From contig CALMMO010000470.1 in NCBI GenBank assembly GCA_937868455.1, positions 1 to 13,309 on the forward strand: DNA of 13,309 nt, read 5' to 3'. A program made the position numbers and the translations under genes. The notes below the pieces were generated by a model, which saw only the letters and a list, made by a program, of their open reading frames with translations, was not told the origin of the DNA and made no database searches. Positions 6,945-13,309 of the stretch are shown piece after piece. How positions within the stretch are numbered: position 1 is the first letter of the stretch; the number at the start of each line of letters is the position of its first letter. This DNA is from an uncultured Marmoricola sp. Lineage in GTDB: Bacteria; Actinomycetota; Actinomycetes; Propionibacteriales; Nocardioidaceae.

Positions 6945-7118
6945 ATGGCTGAAGTCACCCTGAAGAACACCAACCCCATCGGCGCGATCTATCTGCCGCT
7001 GATTGGCCGCGACCTTGCCGAGGGTGAGGAGTTCACCGTCGACGCCGCGATCGCTGAAGCCCTGCTGGAGCAGGTCGGCAACTATGAGGCCGTAGTGGCC
7101 ACCACGAAGGAGAAGTAA
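6945..7118 (+). CDS. Small protein before the tail tube gene, 57 aa
   Basis: ATG 6945 to TAA 7116-7118, with a GGAG ribosome site (6934-6937) just after the previous stop. The product begins M-A-E-V-T-L-K-N-T-N-P-I-G and continues with Y-L-P-L-I-G-R, then G-E-E-F-T-V-D-A-A-I-A-E-A-L-L-E-Q-V-G-N-Y-E-A-V (27-50), ending in a Lys-rich tip. It looks like a small beta fold followed by one helix. Its G-x-E-F-x-V ... L-L ... Y-E-x-V layout is common in short hypothetical proteins next to actinophage tail tube genes. No known function. It is too short for many gene-calling length limits, but the ribosome site, tight fit between genes and codon use support it. An AAGGAG site in its 3' end serves the tail tube gene. 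Confidence 0.78.
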   Translation: MAEVTLKNTNPIGAIYLPLIGRDLAEGEEFTVDAAIAEALLEQVGNYEAVVATTKEK

Positions 7119-7121
7119 GTC

Positions 7122-8126
7122 ATGGCTACTGCCCAGGATTGCTCGATTGGTCTCGCTACCGAGTCAACGTTCAGGACCTACGCCGCACCCACGCGGTTCT
7201 TGGAGTTCACCGACGAGTCGCTCGGTTGGAACAAGAACGTCAAGCAAGGCCAGGGTCTGCGCACTGGCGCACGCCTGGCCCGCTCAGGCCGTCGTACTGT
7301 CCCGACCGCTGATGGTGGTGGCGACTTCAGTGTCGAGCTTGCGTCCAAGGGGCTCGGCCTCTTGTGGAACGGGCTCTTTGGCGCTGGCACTTCCACCCTG
7401 GTGGGCGGCACTACCTATCAGCAGGTCTTTACCTTGGCTGACACCCAGCCGTCGCTGACGATCCAAAAGGGGCTGCCTCAGGTCGGCGGCACCGTGGACG
7501 CGTATAGCTTCCTGGGCTGCACGGTCGATGGCATTGAGTTTGACTTCCCGAACGGTGACATCTGCACCGCAAAGGTCTCTGTGGATGCTGCCGACTTGAC
7601 GACCGCTCAGTCGTACGCCGCACCCTCTTACCCCGCCGCACCTGTGAACCTCTTCCACTTCGCAGGCGGCACCGTCTCAACCGGCACCCTGACCGCCCCA
7701 ACCGCTACGGCTCTCGCTTCGGCTGTCACCGCGACCGCGAACGTGCGCTCGGGCAACGTCCAGATCAGCCGCAACGTCGTCAAGGATCGGTTTACGTTCG
7801 GTGGCGCTGGGCGCAAGAGCCAGCAGAAACCAGGCGTGCCGACTGTGAGCGGCAAACTCGAAATCGAGTACGACCAGAGCACCTACCGCGACGCCATCCT
7901 CAACGACACGGGCGTCTGTGTGGTTCTGACCTTCACTGCCGGGGCGCTCTCAACCGGCCTGGAGACCTTCCAACTGGTGCTGCCCGAGATCCGGTTCAAC
8001 GGCGAACTTCCGAAGGCCAACGGTGGCGAGATCATCGTGCAGTCGCTCGACTTCGATGCACTCGACAACCTGACCGCTGCTCAGCCGATCTGGCTCGTTA
8101 CCCGCACGGCGGACACTGCGCTGTGA
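7122..8126 (+). CDS. Major tail tube protein
   Basis: A 334-aa protein of the phage tail tube type; it polymerises as rings around the tape measure to form the tube. It starts A-T-A-Q-D-C-S-I-G-L-A-T-E-S-T-F-R-T-Y (3-20) and has F-L-E-F-T-D-E-S-L (26-34). Further on are G-D-F-S-V-E-L-A-S-K-G-L-G-L-L-W (68-82), V-D-G-I-E-F-D-F (135-142), and R-S-G-N-V-Q-I-S-R-N-V (209-219) followed by F-T-F-G-G-A-G-R-K (224-232). The L-E-I-E-Y-D strand (246-251) and E-T-F-Q-L-V-L-P-E-I-R-F-N-G (281-294) near the end are typical of the family. The protein is beta-rich with an Ala/Thr-rich linker at about 184-206 that may join two halves. ATG 7122 follows AAGGAG (7107-7112). No added Ig-like domain is visible. 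The stop overlaps the next gene as GTGA. Confidence 0.9.
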   Translation: MATAQDCSIGLATESTFRTYAAPTRFLEFTDESLGWNKNVKQGQGLRTGARLARSGRRTVPTADGGGDFSVELASKGLGLLWNGLFGAGTSTLVGGTTYQQVFTLADTQPSLTIQKGLPQVGGTVDAYSFLGCTVDGIEFDFPNGDICTAKVSVDAADLTTAQSYAAPSYPAAPVNLFHFAGGTVSTGTLTAPTATALASAVTATANVRSGNVQISRNVVKDRFTFGGAGRKSQQKPGVPTVSGKLEIEYDQSTYRDAILNDTGVCVVLTFTAGALSTGLETFQLVLPEIRFNGELPKANGGEIIVQSLDFDALDNLTAAQPIWLVTRTADTAL

Positions 8127-8635
8127 GTTCTCGCCGCGCCGCAGTCGGTGGGGGCAACTCCACCGGCTCGCTGGTGTTCGAGGTCAATCCTCAGGGCTTC
8201 CGCGAGGTCATGAAGGCTGCCGGTGAGATTGACAAGGTTCTGACTCGGGAGCTTCGACGCAGTATCCGCACATCAGCCAAGACGGTGATGCAGCGGATGC
8301 AGGACGAGGTTCGCTCGGGGTCCTACAAACAGAACACCGGGATGCGTGACCAGATCGCTCGAAGCCTCAGGGTTCAGATTGCGACCACTACCCGGAACAC
8401 GGGTGTGCGGATCATTCAAGGCGGCTCAGCGCTGCCTGAGAACAAGCGCCGCATGGGCAAGGTCTGGGAAACCCCATCGTTTCGTCACCCCGTCTTTGGC
8501 ACGAGCAAGTTTGTCAGCCAGGACGGGCACCCCTATTTCTTCAAGATTGCCGGTGAGGGTCGCCAAGAGATCACTGACGAAGTGATGAAGGCGATGCAGC
8601 GCGCGGCCCAAGCAGTTGGCGGGAGGCTTGCCTAA
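8123..8635 (+). CDS. HK97 gp10-like neck/tail component protein
   Basis: A 170-aa basic protein, GTG start overlapping the tube-gene stop. After a Ser/Gly-rich N-terminus, a long helix runs through R-E-V-M-K-A-A-G-E-I-D-K-V-L-T-R-E-L-R-R (27-46) and on to V-M-Q-R-M-Q-D-E-V (55-63). The C-terminal part has the family-like F-R-H-P-V-F-G-T (120-127), Y-F-F-K-I (138-142) and a final helix. This is the layout of the HK97 gp10-like family (neck protein 1 in type 1 necks). In most phages the gene lies between head closure and tail terminator, before the tail tube gene. Here it is directly after the tube gene and before the assembly chaperones. The family call is firm; the precise place of the protein in the virion is not. 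Confidence 0.78.
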   Translation: MSSRRAAVGGGNSTGSLVFEVNPQGFREVMKAAGEIDKVLTRELRRSIRTSAKTVMQRMQDEVRSGSYKQNTGMRDQIARSLRVQIATTTRNTGVRIIQGGSALPENKRRMGKVWETPSFRHPVFGTSKFVSQDGHPYFFKIAGEGRQEITDEVMKAMQRAAQAVGGRLA

Positions 8636-9045
8636 TGCCGCGTTTTCGGCTCGAAGGTGAAGTGTATGAGTTTGGTACGCCCGAGGATGTCACCCTGCGT
8701 GACCTGCTCTTAGTCGACGTGGAGACGCGCGACCTGGGCTGGTCCGTGACGCTGGGTGAAATCACCCGACTGGCAAGCGCCTTCAAGGGCTTGTCGAAGA
8801 AGGAAGCTGCCGAGCACCCCGAGGGCGCTCAAATGCTGGCCGTGACTATCTGGCTGGCCAAGCTCCGCAAGCTGCGCAACGAAGGCGACTTCACTACGCG
8901 AGTGAGCTTCGGTGAGGTCCTCGACTTCCCACTTTCACGCTTCCAGCCGCTGCCGGACGCTGAGGATCGCAAGCCCAAGGCTGGCGGTTCGGGAAAAGCG
9001 AAGCGGCCCAAGGGTTCGCCTCAGGCCGTCGCTCCCCGCACCTGA
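8635..9045 (+). CDS. Tail assembly chaperone, short form (G-like)
   Basis: A 136-aa protein starting at ATG 8635, overlapping the previous stop (TAATG). It begins F-R-L-E-G-E-V-Y-E-F-G-T-P-E-D-V-T-L-R-D-L-L (4-25) and carries a helix G-A-Q-M-L-A-V-T-I-W-L-A-K-L-R (64-78) and a D-F-P-L-S-R-F-Q-P-L-P-D segment (97-108), then a Lys/Gly/Pro-rich tail. This is the pattern of the first of the two chaperones that keep the tape measure soluble and guide tube assembly. In this family the short form is made in excess. A -1 frameshift at codon 121 yields the longer G-T form. The TGA at 9043-9045 ends the unshifted form. Confidence 0.88.
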   Translation: MPRFRLEGEVYEFGTPEDVTLRDLLLVDVETRDLGWSVTLGEITRLASAFKGLSKKEAAEHPEGAQMLAVTIWLAKLRKLRNEGDFTTRVSFGEVLDFPLSRFQPLPDAEDRKPKAGGSGKAKRPKGSPQAVAPRT

Positions 9046-9209
9046 CCACCCCTGACGACTTGCGCGATGAGGTCTATTCGCGCCTAGTCACTCTCACCCG
9101 CGTCTGGCCCTCGATCACCCCATGGAACGTGTGGGATCTGCGCCTGGGTGAGTGGCGCGCGTATGCCCATTCGGTCGATGAATACATCAAGTCAATGAAG
9201 GAGCGCTGA
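8635..9209 (+). CDS. Tail assembly chaperone G-T fusion made by -1 frameshift
   Basis: Ribosomes that slip by -1 at 8991-8997 leave the short chaperone frame after residue 121 (Lys) and read 70 further codons from 8997, ending at TGA 9207-9209, for a 191-aa protein. The T part contains T-T-P-D-D-L-R-D-E-V-Y, V-W-P-S-I-T-P-W-N-V-W-D-L and G-E-W-R-A-Y-A. These Trp-rich, acidic motifs are the usual T half in actinobacterial phages. The T frame lacks a good start of its own: it is open from before the slip site, with no ATG until 9195 near its end and no ribosome site at a useful place. It ends with the tape measure start (TGATG), as expected for the partner of that protein. Recoding was not measured; the case rests on motif, frame and position. 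Confidence 0.85.
8991..8997 (+). promoter_or_regulatory. Slippery heptamer for -1 programmed frameshift
   Basis: GGGAAAA is read in the chaperone frame as xxG GGA AAA, the canonical X XXY YYZ form, so both tRNAs re-pair well after a -1 slip (GGA to GGG, AAA to AAA). Six bases after it, CGGCC (9004-9008) can pair with GGCCG (9024-9028). A second possible stem, GCGAA (8998-9002) with TTCGC (9015-9019), interleaves with the first as a possible pseudoknot, though it begins with no spacer after the heptamer. The short stems give modest support; the heptamer in the correct frame gives the main support. Confidence 0.85.
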
Positions 9210-10915
9210 TGAGTCAAGATGTCACGCTGCGCTACCTGATCTTTGGTGAGGACCGGTCAGCATCGAAGGCGATCCAAGGGACCGCGACAAAGGCTGAGCG
9301 TGCCGCGTCGGCTGTGAGTCGCTCGGTCGGCAAGATTGGCTCAGCTATTGGTGGCCCTGTTGGTGACCTCTTAGGCCGCGTCTCTGAGGGCATTGATGAA
9401 GTGGTCGCTTCGAGCGGCAAGTTCTCTACCAAGATGATTGCGGGCGGGGCTGCTGTTGCTGGCCTTGGTGCCGCCATGAGCATGTTCGGCTCCGAGAATG
9501 TCGAGGCCGAGAACCGCATCAAGCAAGCCATCGAGGCGACCGGTGAGGGGCTCGACAAGTATGCCGGGCGCATCGACGCTCTCGTGTCTGCCAATCAGCG
9601 TCTTGGAATCAGCGACGACGAAACGAAAGGGTCGCTGGCAGCCCTGACTCAACAGACCGGCAGTGCCGACGAGGCGCTGCAGTACATGGGGCTTGCTGCC
9701 GACCTCGCTGCCTCTAAGCACATGAGCTTGCAGGGCGCGACTGACCTGATTGGCCGGGCGCTCAACGGCAACACGCGCATCTTCAAGCAGTACGGCGTTG
9801 AAGCACCCAAGGGCCCCAAGGACGTTGGCCGAGCGATGGACGAGCTTTCCGCCAAGCTGAGCGGGACCGCCGCCGCTGCCACAGACACCTACGCGGGCAA
9901 AATCAAGGGAGTCAAGACCGGCCTGGTGGACACCGCCGCTGAACTCTCTGGGAAGTTTGGCCCCGCACTCCAAGCCGCCGGGGCTATTGCGATGGTGACG
10001 GGCACGATCATGCAGATCTACGCCGCCCGCCAAGCCGCCGCCGCAACGGCCACCGAGGCTGGAACTGCCGCAACGATTGGCAGCCGTATCGCCATGGTTG
10101 CCACGTCGGCTGCAACTAAGACCATGGCCGCTGCACAGTGGCTCTTGAACGCCGCACTGAGCGCCAACCCCATCGGCCTCGTCGTTATTGCCATCGCCGC
10201 ACTTGTGGCTGGCTTGATCTACGCCTACCAACACAGCGCCACGTTCCGCGCCATTGTGCAGGGAGCTATGAAGGCTGTGGGTGCTGCGATCAGTTGGCTG
10301 TGGGATAACGCTGCCAAGCCTGCCCTGCACGCGCTGGGAGCCGCCTGGAAATGGTTGGTGAAGGTGATCACCCCCGCCGTGAAGTTCATCATCACCGTGA
10401 TCGCTGGCTTGCTGCACATGTGGGCGCAGATGCTGCGCGGCCTGTCCAACGTCCCGGGTTTTGAGTGGGCGAAGAAGGCTGCCACTGCAATGGACCGCGC
10501 GGCTGAGAGGGCACTGGGTCTAGCTCGCGCACTCGGGAAGCTACACGACAAGAAGATCACCGTGACGGTGATGCAGAAGAAGGTCGGCTCAGCCCAGGGT
10601 GGCAAGAACGCCGCCGAGTTGGCGCAGATGCGTGCCAAGGGTGGCCCGGTTGATCGACGTACGGCGTACGTCATTGGCGAAGAAGGCCCCGAGGTCTACG
10701 TACCGAAGTCGGACGGCATGGTTTTGCCGAACGAGGTGTACCGCAACATGGTCTCTGGTGGTCGTCCGATCCGCTCCGAGCGCACACCCTTTGCTGCCAG
10801 CGCTCAGCACGACACCATCGAGGTGATCGTCAAGACTGAGGATGGCCGCGTCATCCAACAGAAGCTACTCAAACGCAAGCGCGAGCTTGGTGGCGCAGTA
10901 CTCGGGCTGGCCTAA
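9209..10915 (+). CDS. Tape measure protein (short)
   Basis: A 568-aa protein that sets tail length and is packed inside the tube. It is Ala/Gly-rich and helical. The first part has S-A-S-K-A-I-Q-G-T-A-T-K-A (17-29) and a V-S-R-S-V-G-K-I-G heptad-like stretch. The middle has the recurring minor-tail pattern G-R-A-L-N-G-N-T-R-I-F-K-Q-Y-G (182-196). A hydrophobic segment, P-I-G-L-V-V-I-A-I-A-A-L-V-A-G-L-I-Y-A-Y (321-340), may enter the host membrane during DNA delivery. The end carries K-G-G-P-V-D-R-R-T-A-Y-V-I-G-E-E-G-P-E-V (477-496), then M-V-L-P-N, a very common tape measure C-terminal motif. No lysozyme or peptidase domain is seen. AAGGAG (9198-9203) serves ATG 9209. At about 0.15 nm per residue the tail would be near 85 nm (inference). 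Confidence 0.93.
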   Translation: MSQDVTLRYLIFGEDRSASKAIQGTATKAERAASAVSRSVGKIGSAIGGPVGDLLGRVSEGIDEVVASSGKFSTKMIAGGAAVAGLGAAMSMFGSENVEAENRIKQAIEATGEGLDKYAGRIDALVSANQRLGISDDETKGSLAALTQQTGSADEALQYMGLAADLAASKHMSLQGATDLIGRALNGNTRIFKQYGVEAPKGPKDVGRAMDELSAKLSGTAAAATDTYAGKIKGVKTGLVDTAAELSGKFGPALQAAGAIAMVTGTIMQIYAARQAAAATATEAGTAATIGSRIAMVATSAATKTMAAAQWLLNAALSANPIGLVVIAIAALVAGLIYAYQHSATFRAIVQGAMKAVGAAISWLWDNAAKPALHALGAAWKWLVKVITPAVKFIITVIAGLLHMWAQMLRGLSNVPGFEWAKKAATAMDRAAERALGLARALGKLHDKKITVTVMQKKVGSAQGGKNAAELAQMRAKGGPVDRRTAYVIGEEGPEVYVPKSDGMVLPNEVYRNMVSGGRPIRSERTPFAASAQHDTIEVIVKTEDGRVIQQKLLKRKRELGGAVLGLA

Positions 10916-12750
10916 TGTCTGCACCCACGCTCCAAGTCCTCACGGGCTCGACGTACGCCACGAACATCACTTCCCAGGTGTTGGGCGAGGTCAAGGTCAC
11001 GCGGGGTCGGCAGGACGAGTTTGGTGAGGTTCAGCCGTCCACGCTGGACTTCACCCTAGATATCTCGGACTCAATCCCGACGCTCTCGATTGGCCTGCCT
11101 ATCCGCGTCACTGCGACTGCCAACGCGGTGACGACCAACCGCTTCACCGGCACCATCACCGCGATGCGCACTGGCTGGGGTCGTGGCTCGACGGCAATGT
11201 CAACGATGACCGTGACCGCCGTTGACTCACTGGCTGCACTTAGTCGGCGGCGCTTGTCGGGCGTACTGACGCAGGCTGTGACGACACTGGCTCCCGACAT
11301 CTACTACCCCCTCGATGAGCCTGAAGGAGCTACGTCATGTGGGGACCGCACAGGTAACGGCTGGCCGACTCTCGCACTCGCTCAACGTGGCACCGGGGGC
11401 ACGTTCACCCTCGGGGGTGGCACAGGTCCGGCGACCGAGCCGAGCACGTCCGCGACCTTCGAGCGGGCATCAGCAACGACGGGGCCATACCTGACCGCGA
11501 GCTACACCGCGAAGCAACTCCAGCTCTTCTCAACCACCTTTGCCTTTGTCGTGAGTTCCTCAACCGTGGCCGCTCAGTCGTGGATTCGGTTGCGTCGGCC
11601 AGATATGGAATCCTCTGACGGCACGCCACTCCTGGAGATTGGCTGCACCGCCGCTGGTTACCTCCAGATCAAGTCGGCGTACCGGGCGGGATTCACCGCG
11701 GCTGGCACCGTCAATATCTGCGACGGACTCCCCCACCTAATCCTGGTTGTTTGCAACGAGTACCCCGGCGGCTTCGGCATCGCTGGCGCATTTAACGTGA
11801 TGGCCGGGGTTGATAGCGACACACTCTCGCTGACAGCCAACGACGCGACCAACTCGACTCGAGTCCCGAGCATCTACCAACTCGACCTAGGCGGCTCAGC
11901 ATCCACGGGCTCCAACATGGCGAGCGCCTCGATATCTCGGCTCATGCTCTGGGGTCGAGAGCTGAGTGCAGGCGAGAGGTCCTCTCTAGTTGCCGCCGCC
12001 ACAACCGGCTTCATCACCGACTCGACCAACGGGCGCATCCAGCGGATCGCGACCTGGGCGGGCATCACGAACCTCGCTCTGGAGACCGGCTCTGTTACTT
12101 CTGTTGCTCACCAGGACACCACTGGACTCTCACCAATCGCGGCCATGCAGGCTGTGGCTGCGACCGAGCGTGGCCTGGTGTTTATCAACGGCTCGGGGCA
12201 ACTAGTGTTTCACACTCGAAGCCACCGCAACGCGCCAACATGGACAGCCCTAGTGGATGCCAACGCCCTCGATGAGGACGTGACCTTCACGACCGACACC
12301 CAGGCGCTCATCAACAAGGCCACGGTAAATCGTCCGGCTGGTGCAGCGCAGACCTTCCAAGACACCGCCAGCATCGCGGCGTACGACGAGTACGCGACCG
12401 ATGCGGAGTTGTTGTTCACCAACGACACGGACGCCTACGACGCCGCGGCCTGGCTGGTGAACACCCACGGCACCCCCGCGCCCCGTATCTCAACGGTGAC
12501 GTTGGACCTGCTCACTCAAACAGCCGCGATCACCCAACAGCTTCAGGCGCTCGAACTCGGCTCACTCATCGGCATCACCGGCCTGCCCTCCCAAGCGCCG
12601 AGCGGTTACGTCGCCCTCTTTGTTGAAGGTTGGAGCGAGTCCATCTCAGTGGATGCCTGGGAAATGGTGCTCAACACTTCGCCGCTCGACTCAGGGCTAG
12701 TCCTCGACAACGGCGCTTATGGCCAACTCGACTATTGGAGGCTCGGATGA
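10915..12750 (+). CDS. Minor tail protein: hub-type with inserted concanavalin A/LamG-like domain
   Basis: A 611-aa tail-tip protein, ATG overlapping the tape measure stop (TAATG). Residues 1-125 match the start of hub-type minor tail proteins: V-K-V-T-R-G-R-Q-D-E-F (27-37), then F-T-G-T-I-T-A (77-83) and V-T-A-V-D-S-L-A-A-L (100-109). From about 373 the hub sequence resumes with R-I-Q-R-I-A-T-W-A-G-I-T-N (374-386), A-A-M-Q-A-V-A-A-T-E-R-G-L-V-F (409-423) and G-Q-L-V-F-H-T-R (428-435). The 240 residues between begin I-Y-Y-P-L-D-E-P (129-136), are beta-rich, have L-P-H-L-I-L-V (272-278), and end with I-S-R-L-M-L-W-G-R-E-L-S-A-G-E (340-354). That is the style of a LamG/concanavalin A-like jelly roll, often a glycan binder. 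No catalytic motif is seen. Hub assignment and insertion are fairly sure; the ligand is unknown. Confidence 0.83.
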   Translation: MSAPTLQVLTGSTYATNITSQVLGEVKVTRGRQDEFGEVQPSTLDFTLDISDSIPTLSIGLPIRVTATANAVTTNRFTGTITAMRTGWGRGSTAMSTMTVTAVDSLAALSRRRLSGVLTQAVTTLAPDIYYPLDEPEGATSCGDRTGNGWPTLALAQRGTGGTFTLGGGTGPATEPSTSATFERASATTGPYLTASYTAKQLQLFSTTFAFVVSSSTVAAQSWIRLRRPDMESSDGTPLLEIGCTAAGYLQIKSAYRAGFTAAGTVNICDGLPHLILVVCNEYPGGFGIAGAFNVMAGVDSDTLSLTANDATNSTRVPSIYQLDLGGSASTGSNMASASISRLMLWGRELSAGERSSLVAAATTGFITDSTNGRIQRIATWAGITNLALETGSVTSVAHQDTTGLSPIAAMQAVAATERGLVFINGSGQLVFHTRSHRNAPTWTALVDANALDEDVTFTTDTQALINKATVNRPAGAAQTFQDTASIAAYDEYATDAELLFTNDTDAYDAAAWLVNTHGTPAPRISTVTLDLLTQTAAITQQLQALELGSLIGITGLPSQAPSGYVALFVEGWSESISVDAWEMVLNTSPLDSGLVLDNGAYGQLDYWRLG

Positions 12751-13241
12751 GCTTGAACACCACCCCTGCCACATACACCTCAGGCCAGACTCTGACGGCT
12801 GCGATCATGAACGCTGAGGTGCGTGACGCGATCAGCGGCCTTCAGGCTGCATGGTCCGACACGGCCACCACATGGACTGCTGCCACCACGAACCCCACGC
12901 TGGGTAACGGTGTGCTGAACAACCGAGTCAACATGACAGGTAAGTCGATCGCTGTGAACTTGACGCTGGTGTTTGGATCTACGACCACGATTGGTTCGGG
13001 TGCCTATACATTCACGCTTCCAGTCGCTTCTGTGTTCAGCACCACGACGTACGTCAACCTTGGGTCCGCCTCCATGCGCGACACATCGGCATCAGCCAAC
13101 CGCATCGGTGCAGCGATCCTGAGAAGCCCCACCACCTTCCAAATCGTTGCCGCTGACGGCACCACGGTGGGGTCGGCTGCTCCGTGGACGTGGGCTAACG
13201 GCGACATTCTCAGCATCAACCTCGAATATGAGGCAGCCTGA
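12747..13241 (+). CDS. Small tail protein with modular beta-rich C-terminal domain
   Basis: I chose ATG 12747, which overlaps the previous stop as ATGA, over the upstream in-frame ATG 12630 that lies deep in the preceding gene. This gives 164 residues. The N-terminus, P-A-T-Y-T-S-G-Q-T-L-T-A-A-I-M-N-A-E-V-R-D (7-27), is a common opening of actinophage tail fibre and minor tail proteins. The rest is Thr/Ser/Ala-rich and beta-like, with T-W-T-A-A-T-T-N-P-T-L-G-N-G (42-55) and G-S-T-T-T-I-G-S-G-A-Y-T-F-T-L-P (77-92). That segment recurs at the ends of many such proteins. It is probably exposed at the tail tip and could bind the host or stabilise the fibre. No enzyme motif is seen. The tail-tip role is likely, the receptor role inferred. 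Confidence 0.75.
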   Translation: MSLNTTPATYTSGQTLTAAIMNAEVRDAISGLQAAWSDTATTWTAATTNPTLGNGVLNNRVNMTGKSIAVNLTLVFGSTTTIGSGAYTFTLPVASVFSTTTYVNLGSASMRDTSASANRIGAAILRSPTTFQIVAADGTTVGSAAPWTWANGDILSINLEYEAA

Positions 13242-13244
13242 CCC

Positions 13245-13309
13245 ATGAGTGAGACCGACGCCGCAATCGAGCGCACCCAAGGTCTAGCGCAGTCGATTGC
13301 CGAATCCGC
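13245..13309 (+). CDS. Start of an unidentified gene (3' end outside window)
   Basis: ATG 13245, three bases after the previous stop, opens a frame that stays open to the end of the window for 21 codons. The visible residues, starting M-S-E-T-D-A-A-I-E-R-T-Q-G-L-A, are charged and helix-prone. A weak GAGG (13230-13233) could be its ribosome site. Position suggests another minor tail or tail-associated protein. Too little is present to name a family. Confidence 0.5.
   Translation, partial: MSETDAAIERTQGLAQSIAES

Noticed and set aside
9371..10417. A 348-codon open frame on the - strand opposite the tape measure gene
   Set aside because: The translation is rich in His, Gly, Arg and Ser with no family motif, and it mirrors the Ala-rich codons of a certain gene. 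It is an antisense shadow of GC-rich coding.
10656..10672. Perfect 8+1+8 inverted repeat GACGTACG-G-CGTACGTC in the tape measure gene, and a 7+3+7 one at 10556-10572
   Set aside because: Both lie in conserved coding sequence, and arms this short are expected by chance a few times in 13 kb. There is no nearby promoter or gene boundary.
1..13309. CRISPR arrays, tRNA genes, insertion sequences, attachment sites or integrase
   Set aside because: I saw no regularly spaced repeats, cloverleaf-like sequence, transposase or recombinase motif on either strand.

Overview
The window looks like the packaging, head and tail region of a temperate or lytic siphovirus (HK97-like head, long non-contractile tail) that infects an actinobacterium. 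The evidence is the moderately high GC content (roughly 60% by eye), frequent GTG starts, and the sequence style of the terminase, portal, tail tube and hub proteins, which resemble those of actinobacterial phages and prophages. No integrase, repressor, tRNA or bacterial chromosomal gene is visible, so free phage and prophage cannot be told apart. Every supported gene lies on the + strand.

Layout: (1) 1-294, the 3' end of a glycosyltransferase-like gene. (2) 295-402, a short AT-richer gap. (3) 403-2164, packaging: a small-terminase-like protein overlapping the large terminase. (4) 2174-5725, head: a tiny two-helix membrane protein (44 aa), portal, U35-type prohead protease and major capsid protein carrying its own long N-terminal scaffold-like region, followed by a strong hairpin terminator at 5739-5770. 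(5) 5800-7118, neck: a 62-aa small protein, a gp6-like head-tail adaptor, a probable tail terminator and a 57-aa small protein. (6) 7122-10915, tail: major tail tube protein, an HK97 gp10-like neck protein in an unusual position, tail assembly chaperones G and G-T joined by a -1 programmed frameshift on GGGAAAA, and a short tape measure protein. (7) 10915-13309, tail tip: a hub-type minor tail protein with an inserted concanavalin A/LamG-like domain, a small beta-rich tail protein with a modular C-terminal domain, and the first 21 codons of another gene.

The genes work as one assembly line. The terminase cuts and pumps DNA through the portal. Capsid protein and protease build and mature the prohead. 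The neck proteins seal it and join it to a tail built from tube protein around the tape measure with help from G/G-T. The hub and small tail protein form the tip that meets the host. Nine gene junctions are start-stop overlaps, which points to translational coupling within a late operon.

I did not find a clearly new defence or regulatory system. The most rewarding items are the frameshift signal, the overlooked 44-aa membrane protein between terminase and portal, the lectin-like insertion in the tail hub, and the displaced neck gene.
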